From the NCBI RefSeq assembly GCF_001443045.1, contig NZ_LKPJ01000003.1:225935-289934 (forward strand): a DNA stretch of 64,000 nucleotides. Direction: 5' to 3'. The notes under the pieces are model-generated. The model saw only the letters and a list, made by a program, of their open reading frames with translations, searched no databases and was not told where the DNA came from. Position numbers and translations under genes: made by a program. Of this stretch, positions 57,278-64,000 are shown in pieces. The DNA is from Burkholderia ambifaria. Its GTDB lineage: Bacteria; Pseudomonadota; Gammaproteobacteria; Burkholderiales; Burkholderiaceae. Numbering within the stretch: position 1 is the stretch's first letter; every line of letters begins with the position of its first letter.

Positions 57278-60200
57278 ATGCAACGCATCCTCAACGTGCT
57301 GACTCATCCGCGTACGCTCTCGATTGTCGGGATCGTCGCGCTAGCGGCGATTCTCTTCATCGTCGCCGACATGCTGCAGTTGCCGCTCCTGTGGGCGGCG
57401 GTCGCCTTCGCGGCGATCCTCGTGCTGTGGCTCGGCGTCGCGTTGTGGCGCCGCTGGCGAGTGAAGCGCGCGAACCAGCAGCTCGGCCAGGTGCTGGAAG
57501 AGCAGGCGGAAACCGGCAAGATCGCCGCGCCGGCCGCGGCCGCGCTCGCGCCCGACACGAAGACCGCCGACCTCGACGTGCTGCGCACGCGCCTGTCGGA
57601 TGCGGTGAAGACGATCAAGACGTCGAAGATCGGCCAGGTGTCGGGCGGCTCCGCGCTGTACGAACTGCCGTGGTACATCGTGATCGGCAACCCGGCCGCG
57701 GGCAAGAGCAGCGCCGTGCTGAACTCGGGCCTGCAGTTTCCGTTCGCGGACAAGAACAGCGCCGTGATCCACGGCATCGGCGGCACGCGCAACTGCGACT
57801 GGTTCTTCACGACCGAAGGGATCCTGCTCGATACGGCCGGCCGCTACTCGGTGCACGAGGAAGACCGCAGCGAATGGCTCGGCTTTCTCGGCCTGCTGAA
57901 GCGCTACCGTCCGAAGGCACCGATCAACGGCATCATCGTCACCGCGAGCATCGCCGAACTCACCGGCAACCGCCCCGAATTCGCGATCAATCTCGCGAAA
58001 AACCTCCGCCAGCGCGTTCAGGAGCTGACGGAGAAGCTCGAGGTGTTCGCGCCGGTCTACGTGATGTTCACGAAGGCCGACCTGATCACCGGCTTCACCG
58101 AATTCTTCAGCAGCAGCGACAAGCACGAATACGACCGCGTGTGGGGCGCCACCCTGCCCTACGAGCCCGACGACAAGCGCGATGTCGTGGCACAGTTCGA
58201 CACGCACTTCGAGGAACTCTACGAAGGGCTGAAGGAGATCAGCGTCGCGCAGCTGTCGCTGTCGCGCGGCAACCAGCTGTCGCCGGGTCAGCTGAGCTTC
58301 CCGCTCGAATTCTCGACGATCAAGCCGTCGCTGCGCGCATTCCTCGCGACGCTGTTCGAGAACAACCCGTTCCAGTACAAGCCGATCTTCCGCGGCTTCT
58401 ATTTCACCAGCGCACTGCAGGAAGGCGAAACCAACAGCGCGGCCGCGCAGCGCATCGCGCACCGCTTCGGCCTCGACGCGAGTGCGCTGCCGAAACCGCA
58501 CAGCGCATTCTCGAAGAACGGCTTCTTCCTGCGCGACCTGTTCTCGAAGGTGATCTTCGCCGACCGCCAGACCGTACGCCAGTTCGCGAGCCCGACCAAG
58601 ACCCGGCTGCGCTACGCGACCTTCTTCGGCTTCGTCGCGGCGCTCGCGCTGGCGCTCGGCGGCTGGACCTGGTCGACGATCGGCAACCAGCAGCTCGTCG
58701 CGAACGTGCAGGCCGACCTCGACAACGTCACGCGCCTGCAGCAGGGCCGCAACGACCTGCAGTCGCGCCTGCAGGCGATGGACATTCTCGAAGACCGGAT
58801 CGAACAGCTCGAGCAGTTCCGCCGCGACAAGCCGGTGTCGGTGTCGCTCGGCCTGTACCAGGGCGACCATCTCGAGCAGCACCTGCTGACCGAGTACTAC
58901 AACGGCGTGCGCCAGATCCTGCTGGCACCGGTCTCGCAGAACCTCGCGTCGTTCATGAAGGACGTGAACGCGCACCCCGAACAGCTCGTGCCGATGACGC
59001 GCCCGCCCGAATCGGGTGCCGTGCAGGGCGGCACGCTGCCGGTCTCGACGAACCCGCCGGGCGCCGCACCGTTGGCCGGCGCCGCGCAAGGCGCATCCGC
59101 CGCGACGGCCGCGGCGCCGCAGCAGCAGCCGGCCGCGCCGCAGGGCGGGCTGTACAGCGACGCGTCGCCGACCAACGTGCAGGACGCGTACAACGCGCTG
59201 AAGACCTACCTGATGCTGTCCGACAAGCGTCACGTCGAACAGGCGCACCTGACCGACCAGCTCGCACGCTTCTGGCGCGGCTGGCTCGAGACGAATCGCG
59301 GCAACATGCCGCGCGACGAGATGATCAAGAGCGCCGAGCGCATGATCTCGTTCTATCTGTCGCGCGTGAACGACGACGACTGGCCGATGATCGACGCGAA
59401 CCTCGCACTGGTCGACCAGACCCGCGAGAACCTGCGCCGCGTCGTGCGCGGCATGCCGGCCCGCCAGCGTGTCTACGAGGAAATCAAGGCCCGCGCGTCG
59501 ACCCGCTTCGCGCCGATGACCATCGCACGCATCGTCGGCGACGGCAACCAGGGCCTGGTCGCCGGCAGCTATGCGATTCCGGGCACGTTCACGCGTGAAG
59601 CGTGGTTCGACTACGTGCAGCCGGCGATCCGCGACGCGGCGACCAAGGAGCTGCAGGCGAAGGACTGGGTGCTGAACACGTCGACGCAGGACGACCTGAC
59701 GCTGGAAGGCAGCCCCGAGCAGATCCAGAAGACGCTCGTCGGCATGTACAAGACCGAATACGCGCAGCACTGGCAGAAGTTCATGCAGGGCATCGCGGTG
59801 CAGGGTTTCAGCAGCTTCGGCCAGGCCGTCGACGGGATGAACCGCCTCGGCGACCCGCAGGATTCGCCGATCCGCAAGATCCTCGAGACCGCGTACGACC
59901 AGACGTCGTGGGACAACCCGTCGCTCGCGAACGTGACGATCAAGAAGGCGCAGACGGGTGTCGTGAACTGGGTCAAGCAACTGTTCACGCGCTCGCCGGC
60001 CGGCCAGATGGCAGCCGCGAACATCGACATCAACGGTAATCCGGCCGAGGTGCCGATGGGTCCGATCGGCCAGGAGTTCATCGGGCTCGCGCGGATCGTC
60101 GCGACGCACGACGGCACGTCGATGCTCAAGGGTTATATGGAGTCGCTGTCGAAGGTCCGCACGCGCTTCAACGTGATCAAGAACCAGGGCGACCCCGGCC

Positions 60201-61222
60201 CCGGCGCGCGCCAGCTGATGCAGCAGACGCTCGACGGCAACGGCTCGGAACTCGCCGATTCGCTGAAGTTCGTCGACGAGCAGATGCTGACCGGCCTCAC
60301 CGATTCGCAACGCAAGTCGCTGCGCCCGCTGCTGGTGCGCCCGCTGATGCAGGCGTTCTCGGTGGTGATCCAGCCGGCCAGCGCCGAAGTCAACAAGGTG
60401 TGGAACGCGCAGGTCTACCAGCCGTTCCAGAACTCGCTCGCGACGAAGTACCCGTTCGCCGCGAATGCGAAGGTCGAGGCCGGCGCCGGTGAAATCGCGC
60501 AGGTGTTCGGTCCGGACGGTGCGATCGCGAAGTTCGTCGGCACGACGCTGGGCCCGCTCGCGGTGCGTCGCGGCGACACGCTCGCGGCCCGCACGTGGGG
60601 CGACATGGGCATCGGCCTCACGCCCGACTTCACGAACGGCTTCGCGCGCTGGGTCGCCCCGCTCGCCGGCGGCGCCGCAGGCGGCGCGGCCGCGGCGTCC
60701 GAGCCGCAGACCGTGTTCCAGATCCTGCCGCAGCCGAGCACGGGCACGACGGAATACACGATCGCGATCGACGGCCAGCAGCTGCGCTACCGCAACACGC
60801 CGCCGCAGTGGACCAACTTCGTGTGGCCGAACCCGCAGGGTTCGCCGGGCGCGACGCTGTCCGCGACGACCTTCGACGGCCGCACGGTGCAGCTCGTCAA
60901 CGAGCCGGGCCGCTACGGTCTCGAGAAGCTGATCAACTCCGCGCAGCGCAAGCGCCGCCCGGACGGCACCTTCGATCTCACATGGGTCCAGGGCAGCGTG
61001 AACGTGTCGGTGACGATGCGCATCATCAGCACGTCGCAGCCGACCAGCGGCGGCGGCGACCAGCCGCAGCAGCAGAGCCTGCGCGGCCTGCAGCTGCCGT
61101 CGTCGGTCGCCGACGCGAGCGCGGGCGCCGCGCAGAACGCGACGCAGGCCGGCACGGGCGCGCCGGCGGCCGCACAGGCCGTCGCGGCCGCCACCGCAAC
61201 GAACGCACAGGGGGCGCAATGA
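57278..61222 (+). CDS. tssM: Type VI secretion system inner-membrane protein TssM
   Basis: 1314-residue TssM/IcmF. Two N-terminal helices (about 13-31 and 36-54) are followed by a cytoplasmic NTPase-like domain with intact Walker A, G137-NPAAGKSS (K143), and LLDTAGRYSVHEED as the Walker B/G3 region. A third helix lies near 446-466 (FFGFVAALALALGGW). A large periplasmic part then ends in the conserved DLTWVQGSVNVSVTM beta domain and a Gln/Ala-rich tail. It bridges TssL to TssJ in the membrane complex. It shares four bases with tagF (ATGA). Confidence 0.95.
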   Translation: MQRILNVLTHPRTLSIVGIVALAAILFIVADMLQLPLLWAAVAFAAILVLWLGVALWRRWRVKRANQQLGQVLEEQAETGKIAAPAAAALAPDTKTADLDVLRTRLSDAVKTIKTSKIGQVSGGSALYELPWYIVIGNPAAGKSSAVLNSGLQFPFADKNSAVIHGIGGTRNCDWFFTTEGILLDTAGRYSVHEEDRSEWLGFLGLLKRYRPKAPINGIIVTASIAELTGNRPEFAINLAKNLRQRVQELTEKLEVFAPVYVMFTKADLITGFTEFFSSSDKHEYDRVWGATLPYEPDDKRDVVAQFDTHFEELYEGLKEISVAQLSLSRGNQLSPGQLSFPLEFSTIKPSLRAFLATLFENNPFQYKPIFRGFYFTSALQEGETNSAAAQRIAHRFGLDASALPKPHSAFSKNGFFLRDLFSKVIFADRQTVRQFASPTKTRLRYATFFGFVAALALALGGWTWSTIGNQQLVANVQADLDNVTRLQQGRNDLQSRLQAMDILEDRIEQLEQFRRDKPVSVSLGLYQGDHLEQHLLTEYYNGVRQILLAPVSQNLASFMKDVNAHPEQLVPMTRPPESGAVQGGTLPVSTNPPGAAPLAGAAQGASAATAAAPQQQPAAPQGGLYSDASPTNVQDAYNALKTYLMLSDKRHVEQAHLTDQLARFWRGWLETNRGNMPRDEMIKSAERMISFYLSRVNDDDWPMIDANLALVDQTRENLRRVVRGMPARQRVYEEIKARASTRFAPMTIARIVGDGNQGLVAGSYAIPGTFTREAWFDYVQPAIRDAATKELQAKDWVLNTSTQDDLTLEGSPEQIQKTLVGMYKTEYAQHWQKFMQGIAVQGFSSFGQAVDGMNRLGDPQDSPIRKILETAYDQTSWDNPSLANVTIKKAQTGVVNWVKQLFTRSPAGQMAAANIDINGNPAEVPMGPIGQEFIGLARIVATHDGTSMLKGYMESLSKVRTRFNVIKNQGDPGPGARQLMQQTLDGNGSELADSLKFVDEQMLTGLTDSQRKSLRPLLVRPLMQAFSVVIQPASAEVNKVWNAQVYQPFQNSLATKYPFAANAKVEAGAGEIAQVFGPDGAIAKFVGTTLGPLAVRRGDTLAARTWGDMGIGLTPDFTNGFARWVAPLAGGAAGGAAAASEPQTVFQILPQPSTGTTEYTIAIDGQQLRYRNTPPQWTNFVWPNPQGSPGATLSATTFDGRTVQLVNEPGRYGLEKLINSAQRKRRPDGTFDLTWVQGSVNVSVTMRIISTSQPTSGGGDQPQQQSLRGLQLPSSVADASAGAAQNATQAGTGAPAAAQAVAAATATNAQGAQ

Positions 61223-62208
61223 CGCAAACCGTTCAGGCACAGATCGCCTACTTCGGCAAGATTCCGTCGCGCGGCGACTTCGTGAAGAGCCCGCACAATC
61301 CGCAGTTGCTGCAGACGCTCGATCGCTGGATCGCGCAGGCGCTCGAACTGCTCGCGGAAGATCCGCGCTGGAAGATCGTCTACGAGGATGCGAAGCCGAT
61401 GCATTTCGCGTTCCTCGGCTCGCGCAGCAAGCTCGCGATCGCGGGCCACATGGTCGCGAGCCACGACGTGTCGATGCGCCGCTTCCCGTTCCTCGGCGCG
61501 ACCGCGCTGGAAGTCGACCGGCCGCTCGCGTTCCTCGCGCGCAGCCCGCTCGCATTCGCGCGGCTGTGGTCGCGCGTCGCCGCGCAGATGCCGCCGCTGC
61601 TCGCGAAGGAGGAGCCGCCCGGCGCGCTGCAGGCGCTCGGCGACACGCAGGTGCCGATCGACGTCGGCGGCCCCGGCACGTCGCATGACGGCACCTTCAA
61701 CGACTTCATCGAACACCAGTCGCTGTACGGCCTGCAGCAGATGCTGCTCGAAAGCGGCCATCCGGTCCGGCTGCGCGGCGCGATGCTCGCGCTCGGCTCG
61801 CTCCTGCGGCCCGTGATGCAGAGCGGTTCGTCGCACATCGAGCGCGGCCTCACGCTGCCGCTGCCGGTCGATCCGTTCTATCGCAGCCTCGTCGCCGCAT
61901 TCTGGCTCGAACTGATCGCACCGTTCGTCGCGCAGGCCGACTTCGAGCTCGCGATCTTCATCGGCACGATCGCCGAGCGCGAACGGCTGATCATCGGCTT
62001 CAACGGCGCGTCGTCGAAGACGCTGCTGAGCGTCGTCGACCCGCAGACCTACGCCGCCCACAACATCGACATCGACGATCCCGAGTGGATCGACGCCCAT
62101 GCGCAAAACGATCATCAGATCAGCAAGCTCGTCAGCTACCTCGACCAACCGCAACTCTCGCTGCGCGTCGCCATCGACGCCTTCCGCGAAGCGTTCATCG
62201 GAGGCTGA
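61219..62208 (+). CDS. tagF: Type VI secretion-associated protein TagF
   Basis: 329-residue TagF. The domain begins with IAYFGKIPSRGDFVKS, its hallmark, and continues with SMRRFPFLGATALEV. TagF is a post-translational repressor of T6SS in Pseudomonas, where it titrates Fha; no Fha or PpkA/PppA genes are visible here. The ATG overlaps the tssM stop. The family is also found fused to PppA, but here it stands alone with an additional C-terminal region (about 180-329). It ends five bases before the OmpA-type gene. Confidence 0.92.
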   Translation: MTQTVQAQIAYFGKIPSRGDFVKSPHNPQLLQTLDRWIAQALELLAEDPRWKIVYEDAKPMHFAFLGSRSKLAIAGHMVASHDVSMRRFPFLGATALEVDRPLAFLARSPLAFARLWSRVAAQMPPLLAKEEPPGALQALGDTQVPIDVGGPGTSHDGTFNDFIEHQSLYGLQQMLLESGHPVRLRGAMLALGSLLRPVMQSGSSHIERGLTLPLPVDPFYRSLVAAFWLELIAPFVAQADFELAIFIGTIAERERLIIGFNGASSKTLLSVVDPQTYAAHNIDIDDPEWIDAHAQNDHQISKLVSYLDQPQLSLRVAIDAFREAFIGG

Positions 62209-62212
62209 CGGG

Positions 62213-63166
62213 ATGCAACGCACGATTCACGTCCGCCGCCGCGCACGCTTGTCGCCCTTCGTTGCAGTCCTCGTCGCCGCCGGCCTCGTCGCTAGCGGCG
62301 CGGCCTGCGCACAGAACACGGGCGGCGCGACCGTCACGCCGGTCGGCAACGGCACGGTCGCGGCCGCCGCCCTGCCCGCGAACACGAACCCCGGCACCGC
62401 GCCGGCCACGGCGTCCGGCACGGTCGTGCACGGCACGGCCGGCACGATCACGCCGCCGCCCGCGAACGCGACGCCCGGCCAGGTGGTGGTCGGCGGCAAG
62501 GTGCCCGACGAGGCGACCAAGGCCGCCGTGCTACAGAAGCTGCGCGACACCTACGGCGCGGCGAACGTGGTCGACCAGATCGAGGTCGGCGATGTCGCGA
62601 CGCCGCCGAACTGGAGCGCGAACGTGCAGAAGCTGCTCGGCGCGCAGCTCAAGCAGATCAGCAAGGGCCAGTTGAAGATCAACGGCACGCAGATCGAGAT
62701 GAAGGGCGAGGTGCACAACGAAGCGCAGCGCCAGCAGCTCGCGAGCGACATGGCGAACACGCTGAATCCGACGTACACGATCAAGAACGGGCTGCGCGTG
62801 TCGGCATCCGAGCAGGGCGTGCTCGACCAGACGCTCGCTAACCGGACGATCGAGTTCGAGACGGGCAGCGCGACGCTCACGCCGCAAGGCAAGCAGATTC
62901 TCGACCAGATGGCGGCCGCGTTGTCGAAGATGCAGAACCGCACGGTCGACATCATCGGCCACACCGACAACTCGGGGAACCGGACGTCGAACATCGCGCT
63001 GAGCCAGGCACGCGCGGATGCGGTGAAGGGTTACCTGATCACGAAGAGCATTCTGCCGCAGCAGATGACGACGACGGGTGTCGGGCCGGATCAGCCGATC
63101 GCGCCGAACGACACGGCGGATGGGCGCGCGCGGAATCGACGGATCGAGTTCCGGGTGGGGCAGTAA
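62213..63166 (+). CDS. OmpA-family peptidoglycan-binding protein with BON-like domain (T6SS)
   Basis: 317-residue exported protein. The signal peptide is RLSPFVAVLVAAGLVASGAA, cut near ACAQ. A Thr/Ala/Pro/Gly-rich linker leads to a BON-like region (about 100-190, LKQISKGQLKINGTQIEMKG). A C-terminal OmpA domain (about 210-317) carries TVDIIGHTDNSGNRTSNIAL and NDTADGRARNRRIEF, the diaminopimelate-binding pattern. It corresponds to the OmpA-like accessory (TagN-type) gene found beside tssM-tagF in Burkholderia, and likely anchors the apparatus to peptidoglycan. The start at 62213 gives the signal peptide; it is five bases from tagF. Confidence 0.9.
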   Translation: MQRTIHVRRRARLSPFVAVLVAAGLVASGAACAQNTGGATVTPVGNGTVAAAALPANTNPGTAPATASGTVVHGTAGTITPPPANATPGQVVVGGKVPDEATKAAVLQKLRDTYGAANVVDQIEVGDVATPPNWSANVQKLLGAQLKQISKGQLKINGTQIEMKGEVHNEAQRQQLASDMANTLNPTYTIKNGLRVSASEQGVLDQTLANRTIEFETGSATLTPQGKQILDQMAAALSKMQNRTVDIIGHTDNSGNRTSNIALSQARADAVKGYLITKSILPQQMTTTGVGPDQPIAPNDTADGRARNRRIEFRVGQ

Positions 63167-63239
63167 CGGAGGCGTGCCGCTCCGCGCGGAGCGGCCGGCA
63201 GGCAACGGGCGGCGGCAGTCATGCGCCGCCCTTTTGCGT

Positions 63240-64000
63240 TTACGACTGCTCGTCGGGCCTCACCCCGAGCAGCTCGCGGATATGCGACAGCGACCCGTCG
63301 TCCTTCACGACGCTCTCGAGCCACTTGTGCAGCGGCATGTCGGCCCATTCGGCGGCCTTGTCCGCGAGATACGCGACCGGGCTGTGCGGCTCGGTCTGGC
63401 GGAAGTAACGTGCGACCGCACGCAGCTGGTCGACGGCCTGCGCACGGTTCTGGATGCCGGCGATCATGTGCGTCACCGGCGGACGCGGAGCGGTCTGCGA
63501 CTGCACTTGGGTCTCCTCGGTGTGGAACGTGTCGCCGAAGCTCGGCTCGATGCGCTCGGGCTGGGCCTGCGGTGCCGACGGCGCATGCGGCGCGCTGCCC
63601 GTATAGCCCTGCTCGCGCGCAAAGCGCTCGGCGAGCCGGTACACGGTCTCGAACGCGTCACGCGTCTGCCGGAAGCTCGGCGCCGAATCGCCCGCGCGTT
63701 CGACGAGCCGTTCCTCGAACGCGTCGAGCGCAAACTCGAACACCTTCAGGTTCGCGAGCAGCGCCGTGTAGAACGCGATCGGCGTCACGCGCCGCGACGC
63801 ATCGATCTGCTCGACCGACGGCTTGCCGCGCGCGATGTCGTCCGCGTGTTCGGGGTCGCGCTTCACGGCCTGCGCCACATGCTGCGCGACTTCCCAGTCG
63901 AGCGTGGTGAACGCGTTCGACGCGCCTTCCGTCACGGGAATGCCGCGCAGCAGCTCGGCCGTGCGACCGGACAGCCATGCGACGTTGCCGAGCCGGTATT
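63240..64000 (-). CDS. tssA: Type VI secretion protein TssA, 3' part (continues beyond the window)
   Basis: 253 codons are visible; the frame is open to the window edge, so the N-terminus lies outside. The segment VAWLSGRTAELLRGIPVTEG and DWEVAQHVAQAVKRDPEH fit the ImpA_N region of TssA. It is followed by a helical part (FALDAFEERLVERAGDSAPS), a linker rich in Pro and Gln, and a C-terminal helical end (DKAAEWADMPLHKWLESVVK). TssA caps and primes sheath assembly. The gene runs convergent to the OmpA-type gene. A GTG at 63935 is an internal codon, not the start. Confidence 0.85.
   Translation of the reverse strand, partial: YRLGNVAWLSGRTAELLRGIPVTEGASNAFTTLDWEVAQHVAQAVKRDPEHADDIARGKPSVEQIDASRRVTPIAFYTALLANLKVFEFALDAFEERLVERAGDSAPSFRQTRDAFETVYRLAERFAREQGYTGSAPHAPSAPQAQPERIEPSFGDTFHTEETQVQSQTAPRPPVTHMIAGIQNRAQAVDQLRAVARYFRQTEPHSPVAYLADKAAEWADMPLHKWLESVVKDDGSLSHIRELLGVRPDEQS

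Noticed and set aside
57341-61555. Open frame of about 1400 codons on the strand opposite tssM
   Set aside because: GC-rich codon bias keeps the antisense frame open. Its Arg/Ala/His-rich translation shows no domain, and tssM is certain.

Overview
This is a GC-rich chromosomal segment with the gene content and order of a Burkholderia cepacia complex main chromosome. The pointers are a paaN-pcaF-paaG-paaI-paaK block, trpEGDC followed by a CYTH gene and ung, hemA-prfA-prmC-grxD-ubiX, and one end of a type VI secretion cluster. The species call rests on recognised gene families and synteny, not on a database search. I see no insertion sequence, CRISPR array, rRNA or tRNA gene.

Layout. 1-6.9 kb: phenylacetate catabolism. 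A crotonase gene is divergent from paaN-pcaF-paaG-paaI-paaK, with a TetR-type palindrome between them that fits a PaaR box. 6.9-10.2 kb: mltA with a divergent 47-residue membrane protein gene overlapping its start, apaG, rpe and gph. 10.2-16.2 kb: a tryptophan operon preceded by a leader peptide with three Trp codons and an attenuator-like terminator, then trpE, trpG, trpD, trpC, a CYTH phosphatase and ung. 16.2-22.3 kb: azoreductase, an M61 peptidase, dsbC and a UbiH-type hydroxylase (minus strand), then ychF. 22.3-23.2 kb: an atypical pair, a signal-less T4-type lysozyme overlapping an LprI-like lysozyme-inhibitor lipoprotein gene. 23.5-28.7 kb: an amino-acid permease, a YjbR protein, an MFS/LysR divergent pair, and a DUF3761 gene whose apparent start codon is ATA. 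28.8-33.8 kb: ettA, a HAD phosphatase, an isochorismatase-like hydrolase, and an aminopeptidase P gene that appears fused by deletion to a small membrane-protein gene.

34-40 kb: an OmpR-type regulator with a degenerate receiver, then hemA, prfA, prmC, grxD, ubiX and an extradiol dioxygenase. 40-50.9 kb: a permease, a cold-shock gene with a good promoter and long leader, an Hsp70-like protein, a nitroreductase, an MFS/TetR divergent pair with two operator-like sites, a DUF1415 protein, two methyltransferases, a YegP protein and an LEA-type lipoprotein. 51.5-54.9 kb: an M1 metallopeptidase and a ZntB/CorA transporter. 55-64 kb: the edge of a type VI secretion locus, with a membrane-anchored Cys-tailed protein, a TagX-like M15 peptidase, tssM, tagF, an OmpA/BON protein and the 3' part of tssA.

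How the genes work together. The paa block ligates phenylacetate to CoA and carries the later ring-opening and beta-oxidation steps; the epoxidase genes paaABCDE are not in this window. The trp block makes indole-3-glycerol phosphate from chorismate. The T6SS genes encode the membrane-complex motor TssM, the regulator TagF, a peptidoglycan-binding OmpA protein, a cell-wall peptidase and the TssA sheath-assembly protein. The lysozyme/LprI pair some 32 kb away could be an orphan effector-immunity pair for that system, but that is inference.
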